This document shows, piece after piece, positions 14,501 through 24,205 of a stretch of 64,000 nucleotides of DNA. This DNA is from Muricea muricata. Its lineage: Eukaryota; Cnidaria; Anthozoa; Malacalcyonacea; Plexauridae. The stretch spans positions 33,644,559-33,708,558 of the forward strand of contig OY979718.1 of the NCBI GenBank assembly GCA_963855995.1, in the 5' to 3' direction. Numbering within the stretch: the stretch's first letter is position 1; each line of letters opens with the position of its first letter. Under the pieces are notes generated by a model. The model searched no databases. It saw only the letters and a program-made list of their open reading frames with translations, and was not told the DNA's origin. A program made the position numbers and the translations under genes.

Positions 14501-15734
14501 TTCATGAATTATTGAGTTTGAGAAATTTACAGCATTGTTAGATGATTTCCTGAATAGTTAGTGTAGTTTGCACCCCCATTTACACCCACATTCCAGATTA
14601 CAGCACATGCATACTCTTGTAAACCCATACAAATTAATGTAAATCAGTTAAACACTCGTGGTTGTTATAGAAAAATACAAGCACTAATGTTTTTAACTGA
14701 TTTACGTACAACCAGTCCTTATGAATTGATTTCACAAGTTTGACTCGCGATTGTGCTAGTGCAGATTGAAGATCTTAGATTTAGATTCTATCTCTGTCAT
14801 AAATTCTAACTTTGTATCTCGATCGCCCCATTAAGCATTAGTTTTATTATTATCCTGTTTTGATAAGGAATGCAGTGGCCCTCAGAACGCTCTGCACCAT
14901 GTAAGAATAATTAGGTATCCAACAACCACAGTGAGGGCCACGTGTTTATCAGGCTAATATGTCAAGTGTTTCACCTTCATTAAATCATGTTTTCTGTCCA
15001 CCTATCTCATCACATGTAGTTTATCATCCAGTGCATTTTATACGACATGTTACCCCATATTAGTTACATGATATTACAAATTCCATATTGAATAGAATAA
15101 CCCATGAGAGAACTACAGAAAAGAAATGGAAGTTATCGATTAGACTGAGAATCTTAAAATATTCACATTTTTTTGTTTGCAGAAGTATCAGATGAATTAG
15201 TAAGTGAATTACTGACACGTGATCAGCTACACACAGCGCAAGATGCACTCTTGATGGATGTTGAAGATGCTGTCAAGTAAGTACTACTTATTCGACTGAC
15301 AACTTCAAGTAAGTAGTGCTCTTAGTCACCTTGTCTGTTTTTTGCCAGTTCTGTGCCCTGCCTTTTATTATTCCATTCAAAAAGCATTTAAACTGTACAA
15401 AACAAATTGTTTTGAGCAATTTTGTTAGCTTGCTCGGATCCTTATTATTCCATTTGAAAGAACATTTAAAATTTTAGTTAAATCATTTGGTAGATTTTAG
15501 ATTCCCATACATATTCAGTGATATTTGAGGTGTAAATTGTCATCATATTCTGATGAATTGCCAAACATTGTTAACAAAATTCAGCGAAATAATCTACTTA
15601 ATAGTTTTAGGAAAACAGGGATAAAAATTAATCGTGTCATAAAAATTAATCAGTATCACCCGTTAACAGCCAATACCTTTCGTTATAGGTATGCACAAGT
15701 AAAGCACAAGTTATCCAAAAAATTGTCAAAATGA
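2363..15734 (+). CDS. SCHIP1: IQCJ-SCHIP1-type protein (schwannomin-interacting protein 1 homologue), 7 exons
   Basis: Exons are 2363-2542, 11090-11197, 11528-11592, 12319-12399, 12655-13481, 15183-15276 and 15689-15734. They join in phase through GT-AG introns to 1401 nt, 466 residues. The start is fixed by an in-frame TGA at 2351. IQ motif 1 is at residues 69-88 (CIQRHFRGYVGRKEYL) and a second IQ-like motif is at 143-156 (TIQRVWREYSER, close to vertebrate IQCJ). The middle is acidic and low in complexity. It includes LQLCFADD at about 295, resembling the start of the short SCHIP1 isoform. The C-terminal coiled coil (about 396-462) carries LLTRDQLHTAQDALLMDVED, the SCHIP1 family signature. 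In vertebrates IQCJ-SCHIP1 and SCHIP1 bind calmodulin, ankyrin and NF2/merlin at axon initial segments and nodes. A membrane-cytoskeleton adaptor role here is inferred. A poly(A) signal follows at 15948. Confidence 0.92.
6484..6630. mobile_element. Inverted-repeat MITE in SCHIP1 intron 1
   Basis: The left end TAAGGGCCTGTTCATATGGG pairs with the right end, which reads CCCATATGAACAGGCC then ATCAGGCCCTA. Internal segments (CGAGAAAACATTTC against GAAATGTTTTCCCG) also pair, giving a nearly full-length hairpin of about 147 bp. The flanking TA on each side suggests a Tc1/mariner-type insertion, but this is tentative. Confidence 0.7.
6975..7249. mobile_element. Inverted-repeat MITE in SCHIP1 intron 1
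   Basis: The arms share AGAGTTTCTATACGTACAAA in inverse orientation, then continue with CACCCGAT paired after an interruption. The outer ends both read ATAACCT when oriented inwards. It is about 275 bp with no coding capacity. Confidence 0.7.
9277..9468. repeat. Local direct duplication, two ~85-nt copies
   Basis: Copies at about 9277-9361 and 9385-9468 share TGACCAGCGAAAAC, then TTATCACAC and GAGCTCGGT-like blocks in the same order, with scattered substitutions. The sequence is non-coding, within SCHIP1 intron 1. Confidence 0.65.
11090..11197 (+). CDS. SCHIP1: SCHIP1-like exon 2 (IQ motif 1)
   Basis: It follows the acceptor TTTCAATAG and ends before the donor GTACGG, both in phase 0. It encodes residues 61-96 with a textbook IQ motif (IQ, FRG and R spaced as in calmodulin-binding IQ domains). 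Confidence 0.9.
11528..11592 (+). CDS. SCHIP1: SCHIP1-like exon 3
   Basis: This 65-nt exon between TTTTAG and GTAAGT encodes a charged helical stretch (DEAERFEKIRQQ...) continuing the helix that leaves the first IQ motif. It ends in phase 2. Confidence 0.85.
12319..12399 (+). CDS. SCHIP1: SCHIP1-like exon 4
   Basis: This 81-nt exon between TTCTGCAG and GTATGT is in phase 2 on both sides. It encodes a highly charged segment (HLKQEMDEN...RRNKRRQ) leading into the second IQ motif, whose first residues are split across the next junction. Confidence 0.85.
12655..13481 (+). CDS. SCHIP1: SCHIP1-like exon 5 (IQ motif 2, acidic region, start of coiled coil)
   Basis: This 827-nt exon follows CTCTTCAG and ends at AAAG before GTAAAC. 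It begins with IQRVWREYSER, then a long Asp/Glu/Ser-rich region, then LERFSIRHLETQIRDLKLRV. That last stretch aligns by eye with the SCHIP1 segment preceding its C-terminal coiled coil. Translation continues into the intron to a stop at 13580, so intron retention would give a truncated product. Confidence 0.92.
13482..15182 (+). other. Intron 5 of the SCHIP1-like gene
   Basis: This 1.7-kb non-coding interval has only short open frames with no recognisable similarity. A short stretch after the donor stays open as an extension of exon 5. I see no mobile element with clear ends. Confidence 0.6.
15183..15276 (+). CDS. SCHIP1: SCHIP1-like exon 6 (signature coiled coil)
   Basis: This 94-nt exon follows TTTGCAG and ends before GTAAGT. 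It encodes VSDELVSELLTRDQLHTAQD then ALLMDVEDAVK, the most conserved block of SCHIP1 proteins and the main basis for the family call. Confidence 0.93.
15689..15734 (+). CDS. SCHIP1: SCHIP1-like exon 7 (C-terminus and stop)
   Basis: It follows the acceptor CGTTATAG, completes a split Lys codon, encodes the basic tail YAQVKHKLSKKLSK and ends at TGA 15732-15734. Family members also end a short distance after the signature with a Lys-rich tail. Confidence 0.85.
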
Positions 15735-15947
15735 AGTGCTCATACTGACAACGATGACAAAGAAATCAACGTCATCAGCATAGTCAACGTCGTCACACTA
15801 GACATTTTGGGGATGCACAGAACGTTTTTCATCTCCTAGATGAGTAGATGAGCACCCAAAATTACCACGAGAACGTTAATTTTACGTTTCTTTTTCACAC
15901 AAAAGAAATTTTAATCGAGAATATCGTTTATGACAAACCGTTAAGGC

Positions 15948-15953
15948 AATAAA
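15948..15953 (+). terminator. Polyadenylation signal AATAAA, SCHIP1-like gene
   Basis: This is a canonical hexamer about 215 bases after the SCHIP1 stop and the first such signal downstream. Cleavage would fall just before the nested palindromic elements that begin near 15966. Confidence 0.55.
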
Positions 15954-15965
15954 TTTGTACACAAG

Positions 15966-16479
15966 GTCCCATTTACACTACGCCGTAACGGCGACGCTAC
16001 GAAGTGCTAGGCGTAATATGTTATACCAGGCTTTATAATATAGCATTTGTGAATCCTGAACGCTGATTGGTTAAGAGCCGTGTTTACATGACTCAATGTA
16101 AACACGGAAATTTTACCGCCACTTGTAAACACGGAAATTTTTCGTATCCTTCGGGCTTTTGACATTGCTATATTATAAAACAAATATAAAACTTTTTCCA
16201 TATTGATATACAGTTATATCAACACTCGTGGAAGTCGGGAAAATTCGAAATTGTATGGAATTTCTCGTTTTCCCAACTCCACTCGTGTTGATATAACTGT
16301 ATATCAACACGGAAAATGTTTTATATTTGTTAAATGTAGTTCTGAGCAATACAAATATTTTTTAAACGGATCGAGTGTTTACACTACAACGCTACTGCAA
16401 ATTTACCGTGGCGTACTATTTTTTTATCTGACTTATTGTGACGCTACGGCGAACCACTCAGTCATAGTGTAAACGCGAT
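15966..16479. mobile_element. Nested palindromic elements (MITE within MITE)
   Basis: The outer ends are inverted copies containing GTTTACACTA/ATTTACACTA plus an inverted GACGCTACG block. Inside is a second inverted-repeat pair (TTATAATATAGCA at about 16033 against TGCTATATTATAA at 16166). Next to that is a third, much stronger palindrome (16179-16331). The layering suggests successive insertions of short non-autonomous elements. No coding sequence is present. Confidence 0.65.
16179..16331. mobile_element. Strong hairpin element with TTGATATACAGTTATATCAA arms
   Basis: Both arms carry AACAAATATAAAAC then the self-complementary-looking block TTGATATACAGTTATATCAA then CACTCGTGG, in inverse orientation, around a spacer of about 45 nt. 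The transcript would fold into a long stem. It is probably a MITE. Confidence 0.7.
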
Positions 16480-16610
16480 AAAAATAAACGTAGTGTCGTG
16501 CGCGCTAATGTAAAAATGATGTTTGTGACGCGGATTGCCAGGTGCAGGTAAAAAATCCCAGCAGCATCCCTGACATTCTGTCTAAGTAATGGTCCTTAGA
16601 CAGACTTAAC

Positions 16611-16906
16611 AAAAATATTACCACACCTTGAAAGAGCATCCTAAAAATTGCAAAGTTTGGTTGTGAAATGTTGTAAATGTATCTTTGCGAGTTTGGCATA
16701 TTTTTTAATCATTTGTATTACGGGTGGAAAATAATACCCAGTTGATACCCTTGGGTATTCATTTCTCACTGATAATACAAAACTACAGAAAATTTGCCAA
16801 CTTCGCAAGGCTATCATTTATAGTTTGCAGCATTTTACAACCAAACTTTGCAGTTTTACTGAGTTTAGGATGCTCTTTCAAGCTGTGCCTGTGGCAATAT
16901 TTTTTT
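16611..16906. mobile_element. Inverted-repeat MITE
   Basis: The left arm has AAAAATATTACCACA, TTGAAAGAGCATCCTAAA and GCAAAGTTTGGTTGT. The right arm repeats these in inverse order and orientation with small gaps. It is about 296 bp with no coding capacity. Confidence 0.7.
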
Positions 16907-18529
16907 TCTATTTCGATTTTCTTCAAAATTTCGTCTAAAAGGTAAAGGTCCATTACTAACAATATATACTAAAGTACGAAAGCATACAGCAAGCAAATTG
17001 GATAAAGTTGTAATATCAAATGATGAAGAACCATATATTTTTCTTTTCGTACGCGGTCGATGCCTTCCGAGACTCGTCCCAAACTGTTCTGGTCCCATTG
17101 AGAAGATTTCTTATAACTACAAATTGTTTCGATGGTTCCAGCCAGCTCGTTGTTAGCTAATTATTCCTCTAAGGGTACGATTTGTGGTACAACAGTTCCA
17201 CTTTTTCTCTTCAACTTATTTCAAATTTTACGATTTGGGTTAGGGTCACGATGGGGGTCAGAGTTTATTTAAAATTCATCAACTCATGAAATCAATTATT
17301 TAAAATTTTAAAACGCAAAATGGAAGTTTTATCATATACTTGGGCTTGGAAACAAGGCAACGACCGTTTTGGAAGGCATCGACCGGTTTACAAAAAATCG
17401 ATAAATGACCACAGAGATATTCGCTAAAATTTGCACTTCTATTGTTCCATCATTTAAAATTCGATAGAAATCGGTTGATTACGAAAGATATCGAATGACA
17501 AGCAGCCAGCGGTTTGTGGTAAACGTTAATCTTACGGCCATTATTTATCTTACTCATGCACTCGCCGTGAAAATTTTCCACCCTGGGAAGTGGGAAATAC
17601 ATAGCTTAGATCTCCACAAAAAAGCCTCATATATATATATATATATAGCGATTGACTGATTGTGATTATAGGTATTATTAATTAAAATGGAAACATTGAA
17701 TATGAACTCCGATATCTTCATCATTGTTGTTTTTTTCTATTAAAAACTGTACATAATAGATAACCGCTTCTACAAAAATGTGTTCGCATTTTGCAACTAT
17801 GAAGGCTGTAAAAGTTAACGGGAACACATTTTTTATAGCCAAGACATATATACCAGCGATGTGTGCAAATTTAAGAACAGCCCGGTTAAAACGCACGCTT
17901 AACAGTGCATGTCTTTTTTGTGCGGGTTATTGACTCAAATTAATTGAAGATTCGAAAACGTTCATTACTACGTGATTAGAACCGTCATCATTTGATTTCG
18001 CTTCGTCACTTGGCAGCTCTTTCTGCGAAACATTAACTGTGCGAAAATTCACTCAAGTCCGTTGAGGAAAATTAAGTCATTATTGTTCTCTCTTGTTTTA
18101 CGACATCATAATTAAGTATGCCCTCTATAGAACCTACTAATGCATCGGTTACATGTGTGGTCTATAGGATATACACCACTCAAATACGATGTCGTGATTG
18201 GTCGCGTGGGTGTGATCAAGTTGTTACTACAGTATATGGCAAAACTTAACTTCCAGCTTTGTTTTTGATAAATTAATTTGCAATTTTTGCCAAGCGCTTT
18301 TTTACCCTTCGTCTTTTCATCAGTGGACGTGGATGTTGTCTGCGGGATAGATCAATGGTACACCCACTGCAACTTTCGACAACCACTTGGCTAATGGCTG
18401 ACGCAAGTGTCGTCGTTCAGTGCACGTGTCACTGGCCCACTCCCACGCCTTATTTTTCTTGCAGTTAGCGCCATGAAAGCCTTGGGTACATACGCAGACT
18501 ACACCTTGCACTTTCTGAATTGGCACTGC
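16907..18529. other. Intergenic sequence, no gene seen
   Basis: AT-rich sequence with a (TA)n run near 17628-17647 and only short unrecognised open frames on either strand. Confidence 0.5.
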
Positions 18530-18989
18530 TCGTTCGGAGTTTGGTAAAGATCAATATAGCTGATCCAGATATGCTATGAGATCTGCATCGGCTATACTCA
18601 TCACACCAAACATCCGAGCAGGATAGACCTCCATTCCATGTTAGGTGAGATGAATGTAGTTGCAAGATTTTATTGTTCAACAGAACGATATTAAGATAGA
18701 TCGAATTATAATGACGTCGACTTAATTATTAAGTATTGTTCGTTCCAGTCCACTGTAAAGGGATGATTTCATCTTTGATGACCAAAATCCAATCTATGCC
18801 TTTGCTCTACCGGTTAGTACCATTGGACAAAGACTCTAGTATACAAAGTTAGTATATGTTTACCACGCAAGGTATGCTGCGGAAATCACGCAGTGTGCCG
18901 TGCGTAGTTAACAAAACTAACTCTATAGCAACTTTTGCATGATTTAGCTTCGAAAGCCTGGAAAAGATTCAGATGTTGCCACCAATCTT

Positions 18990-20440
18990 CGGCCGACCAT
19001 CACCACACATCTCAAGTACTCTCCTCTAACATGCCCAACATGTATGCAGCCGCTCACCGTCGAAACACTAAGACAAGCAACTCGGGGTGTAAGAAATATG
19101 TTAGCTGAATTGCAAATTCGCTGTGAATTCTTCGATCAAGGTTACGGAAAATTTGTTTAGCTAGGAGATCTTAAAAGACATGTTGCAGACTGTGGTTTCG
19201 CCCCCGCAGTCTGCTCCAACGAAGGATGTCAACTTGAATAAACAAGATTTACTTTACGCTGTGTATGAACTACGTAGAGTTAAATGTCACAAGTGCAGTG
19301 ATATAAGACGAGAAATAGATACAATGGAAGTTCGGTTGACTGCTATGGATGAAAAGTTGAGTAAAGTAGAGAATGTAAAATTAGATGTCAAAACAGCCGA
19401 GGAGAATGTGGTTGCTAAGTTGAACTGGTGCAACAAAAACTTAACAAGCAGGAGGAAAGTAATCGTCGGCTCCGAATGGACAATACAGAAATAAAGAAAT
19501 GTTTGAATGAAATTATGAAACAATCGGAAAGAATGACACAACAAACATTACATGAAGGTTGGGCCGAGTAAATGAAAAAAGGAGTTTCAGAAGCTGTCAG
19601 TGGAATGGAGAGAGAGCTGAAGGTTGCCATTGCTGGAGGCTTGAATGAGATGCTCAGTCATATGAATTGGACCTGAAAGAATGTCGCTGGGGCGCATCTT
19701 CAGTTGTCTATAATGATTACATTTTTAACAGTTGTGGCTGCGCTGGTGAACAGGGTTGAGTCAAATCAATGAAAAAATTATCATTTAATGCTATCCAAGT
19801 TGACCTATCCACACTACAGGAAAACACTTCTCGAGTTACCTAGACGGTTGTCAGATCACTGCAGTGTAGTCTAAAACGGACGGTTGATAGTAATTGGAAC
19901 TTATGATAAAGATGAAAGTAAATATTCTGATAAAATACTGAGATTTCTCTTGTTCCACCTTATGCCAATAAACTGTTGGCTACCATGCCACAGAGAAGTG
20001 GTTTTCATGGCGTTGCAATTTTTGGTGATAAGATCTTCATTGTCGGAGCGAGAGAACCCAGTGAAAAGAACTCAACGTTGTGAAGCGTTGTCATGTACAT
20101 CAACAAGAAAGACCTTCCCTTACCCCATATGTGATACGGCCATTTTAAAGCGGGGTGAAGACAATGTTATGACAATTGGTGGTTTTAACAGTAACAATGA
20201 AATATCAAACAAAGTATTAATGTACAACATCAAGACCCACAGGAGTCATGAATTACCAAAGATGAAGTATATGAGGAGATGATGTGTGGCTGCAGTTGTC
20301 AGAGGCACTGTAATTGTCATGGGCGGGATTGGGCGGTCAAGTTGAACGAGAATATTACTCGAGGTCAGTAGAAGGGTTTAGATTTGATCGGAACAGCTGG
20401 GAAGAACTTCCATCAATGCATCAATGAGGGGAGACTCTGA
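18990..20440 (+). pseudogene. Decayed RING/TRAF-type zinc finger and kelch-repeat E3 ligase-like gene
   Basis: The reading starts in the region of CPTCMQPLTVETLRQATR (19030), a RING-like tail. It continues through RCEFFDQGYGKFV, an in-frame TAG, then LGDLKRHVADCGFAPAVC (TRAF-type zinc finger). A frameshift follows at about 19240. Cysteine-containing coiled-coil sequence (VKCHKCSDIRREIDTMEVRL) comes next, then further stops, then kelch-like sequence near 20150 (VMTIGGFNSN...VLMYNI...LPKMKYMRR) and VIVMGG after another stop. The order fits RING-TRAF-kelch proteins common in cnidarians. I see no introns, so this may be a retrocopy. It is clearly non-functional. Confidence 0.75.
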
Positions 20441-22814
20441 GCTACTGTATAGTTGTTTGTTAGCTATACATGTACAAAGATTTTGAGTACAATAATAAGT
20501 TTAACCTGAAAACTGTTTATGTATTATAATCTCAGTTTACGCTAATCATTTTATCTCTGAAGAGGTTTAAATACAGATCCAAAGATGTCTGAGAGGAAAT
20601 TGTCTGTGTTGTTAAGTTGCTAACCAACCGTTATGACGATCCCTGCGGGATAAAACCAGCTGAGCACGCTGAGATCTAGAATAGTAAACTCTCCCTGCAT
20701 CGAAAATGAAAACCCTATCGTCTATTGAATCCGAAAACATTTCTAAAAAAATATTTCCACGTTTCTAAGTTCGCTCAGAATTTTGGCTTCAAAAATTATT
20801 TTTGAGCGTAATTTTATATTACATTTTCTTGCTTGCATTGCAAATAACACTTAAAATCTTGCTAAGAGAAACATTCACAATTGTTGAAAACGGTTGATGA
20901 AAACATTTTAAGTTTACCGCATGCTTGACTCGTTCACAGTTTGGTGAAGATAAATATAGCTGAAGCAGGCTGCTATGTCCATTAAGTTATATTCATTTCC
21001 AAGAACATGCGAGTAGAATAACGAGTAGTTGAAAACTTGCGAGACTTAATTGTTCAACAGAACGATTGCGTCTGATTTAATTAGTGACGCCGTCCTAATC
21101 AGTATTTTTCGTTCCAATCCACAGTAATAATTTGGTGCACACGCAGACAACGCCTGGTGTTGTTTCAGTGGGTAGAGATGATTCAAAGTTTGGTAAAGAT
21201 CAATATGGCGCTGACGCAGATTTTTGTGAGATCAGCATCAACTATATTTATCACAACAAACATCCGAGTAGGATAGACTCCCATTTGGATGTTAATAGTG
21301 AAGTCGCTTAACCAAACGATCTGTACTGGCGAGTACAAACTTGGGCACCCCCTCTACAATTGATTAACTATGCCTCCTAATCAATTTAAGAACGGGTGCC
21401 TAAAATTTTCAAGTTAGGGGGGTGTTACCACAGTGAGGTGGTACGTTAACGGTTGGCAATGTTTCTCTGCCAGTCAATGATATTTAATGTGAGAACATCA
21501 AACAGGAAATTTTATATGCCCATTTATCTGTTGTCAAGTCCATGTCTTTGAACAATATCCCAACACCTTATTATTAAATACAATGATTGAGTAAAACATG
21601 AACAAGCATCCCGAACCGTTATTTCAAAAACGGAACTCCCCCCCCGGGATGATAAATTTTGTGAATATCTTCATTACACCCCCAAAAACATTTCAATTTG
21701 ACTTAGGAGTCGCGGGGAAAGAAATACTGACTTTGTCCGCTTTGTACAGATCTTGCCAATTTTTGCCGCTAAGCGACCGGACTATAAGTGGGATGAATAT
21801 AGTCGCAAGACGCCATTGTTCAACAGAACGATTAAGACTGATCCAATTATAATGACAGCATCTTAATTATTAAGTATCCATCGTTCCAGTCCAATGTAAA
21901 GAGATGTTTCTATCTTTGATAACTAAAATCCAACCTATGTCTTTGCTAGCTCTACCAGTTAGTACCATTGGACAAAGACTCAAGTATACTGAGTTAGTGC
22001 ATGTTTACCACGCAAGGTATACTGCGGGAATCACGCAGTGTGCCGTGCGTAGTTAACAAAACTAACCTTACACAGCGCGAAGCCGACTGAAACAGCTTTC
22101 GCGATTTAGCTTGGGAAGCCTGGCCAAGATTGAGATGTTGTCAGCTTTCCTCCAGAATCTTCTGCCGAAAACATGCCCGATACGATGACATCATGAGAGC
22201 TGCCTAGTTGTTTTGTTTTTTGCCTTTCCCGAGCACTTCGCTGCTTACGGAAGCGAAAAATGCAGGGTCCAGATTAATAAAATAAATATGCGGCTTCAGT
22301 AAAGCCTGTAAGGTTTAGTTATAACCAAAAGGGAAAATTTTTAAATATAAATAACTAGTGATAACTCATAAATCACAAAAGATGAAAAAAGGAATAAAAT
22401 AACCACACCCAAAACAGATGCTGAAAATTACTGAAAGTTATGCTATGCTTGAAGCGAAAGTTCTAAATCCAATAAATTCAAACACAAACTGAGTCTCAAA
22501 CTAAATATATTACGACAACGGATCTGCTGTCGAACAGTTTCGCAGTTTAACTTAAACGTTGATATAACGTTATAACTCTTTCATAGCATATAAAAGAACG
22601 CTTTGATTGAGGCAATTAAATCTGGTAATTGACATTTTAATTTAAACTTTAATTAGTTTATTAGTGACGTAAACAAATATGTATGCCACTTTTTTAAATA
22701 AGAAAGAATATACCCGCTAGAACATTTCCTATATCAGCTAACAACTTGGATCAATCTTTCAACCAAATCACAAAATTTTCCATTGCTTACCGATACTCTC
22801 CTTGACAGAGTCAC

Positions 22815-22905
22815 ATTAATTGGCGGTCTTCAGTGTTGTTTGAAGATATGTTTTCCAAGCGTCAGGAAAACATAACTTCAAACAACACTGAAGACCGTCA
22901 TTTAC
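22815..22905. repeat. Hairpin in array unit (copy A)
   Basis: GGCGGTCTTCAGTGTTGTTT and its inverse complement surround a short loop containing AAGCGTC, with GTTTTCC/GGAAAAC pairing at the centre. The same hairpin recurs at 26325-26412 and a half copy lies at 24896-24950, so it is a fixed part of the array unit. Confidence 0.75.
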
Positions 22906-23198
22906 CTATTATGTTTGGGTTAAATATCGTCATTGAGGTTGTAGGATACATTGACAATTTCATATCCGACTCACGCCACAAAGATTGTGCACTATTTCTA
23001 AAACCTATTGCGTCAAAACTTTGCATCTTTCTTCATGTTGAGTTTCTTATTTGTGAAATTTCCTGGCTATGCCGACCAAGAATTCCTAGTTAACTTCTTT
23101 CGACTCACACTCACACCTTACCTTTGTGATAGAAGTCTTGATACACAAGCAGACAACACTTGACTGTGTAGCTGTGCTGTTTCAACCGGTAATTTATG

Positions 23199-23455
23199 GG
23201 TCATGGCTAAAGGGGATAAACGAGAGATCGGTTTTCAAGATGGCGGCTGTTTTTCAAGATTCTTAAAACGAGAACGAATCAACAACCAGACATTTATAGC
23301 ATTCCTAACGCTTAACCTAACGCTAACCCTAAACCTAACCACAATTTAGGAATGCTATAAATGTCTGGTTGCTGATTCGTTCTCGTTTTAAGAATCTTGA
23401 AAAACAGCCGCCATCTTGAAAACCTACCTCTCGTCCATCCCCTTTAGCCATGACC
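23199..23455. mobile_element. 257-bp Mutator-like MITE with 10-bp target duplication
   Basis: The ends are GGTCATGGCTAAAGGGGAT and its inverse. The arms run about 110 nt and are nearly perfect, including CAAGATGGCGGCTGTTTTTC. The centre is rich in AACCCTAA-like units. Flanks are the identical 10-mer GTAATTTATG at 23189-23198 and 23456-23465. The sister array copy near 26660 lacks the insertion. A 9-10-bp duplication with long inverted repeats is typical of Mutator-like MITEs. Confidence 0.85.
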
Positions 23456-24124
23456 GTAATTTATGCTCATTCAGAGTACTTACTGGAATTGAATATAGCC
23501 AATCCAGATACCTTATGATATTTCCACGATTTACGAGTGAAATAAAAAAGGAAAAACTCGCGAGACTTCGTGGCTCAACAGAGCGATTAAAGTCTGATTC
23601 AATTAATGACGGCGCCATAATTAAGTATCTCTCGTTCCAATCCACGGTAAAGAGATGATGTCATCTTTAATCGCCAGGGCAAATTGATCTTGCGTATAAT
23701 TATGAACTTATCCCCAACCTGTACTTTTCATTGCTTTACAACATAAACGTTGTCTTTTATAGCAGTCAAAAGAACGTTTCACCAAACTCTTAACGAGCAA
23801 TACCAGTTAAAACAATTAACACCTTGTGTAATTTCAACTGTTCTGCTGGATCAGAGTTTGGATATTATTATGGATATAATTTGGATATACTTTGTAAAAG
23901 TTAATGTGCCTAATTTTGATCTTAATTTCGTATACGGGCGTAATATGCCGCGGCAAGATAAGCTATACTGAGGTAGCCACCAAGGGAGAAGACGCATTTT
24001 GAAGCGTGATATTTCAATTCTTACGTCTTCGGTGATCCAGGTTAGACATTTCTCAGATCGGTAAGCGATGATTAGTGCCACTTCGAAGAACCAAGTGCAG
24101 TATGTCGTCTATATAGCCTGTTTA

Positions 24125-24205
24125 GCCTGCTCGCGGACGTGCGTTCTTCTCGCGCAAGGCCACCTTGCGTGTGTGAAAAACCGCGTCTGCGAGCAGGCTA
24201 TTTCA
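24125..24205. repeat. Short inverted repeat AGCCTGCTCGC
   Basis: TAGCCTGCTCGCGGACG faces CGTCTGCGAGCAGGCTA across about 45 nt. Only the right half plus the ACCTTGCGTGTGTGA segment is preserved in the sister copy at 27292-27335. Confidence 0.65.

Noticed and set aside
23300-23345. Telomere-like AACCCTAA stretch considered as an interstitial telomere
   Set aside because: It is short, degenerate and exactly central to a MITE with a target duplication, so it belongs to that element.
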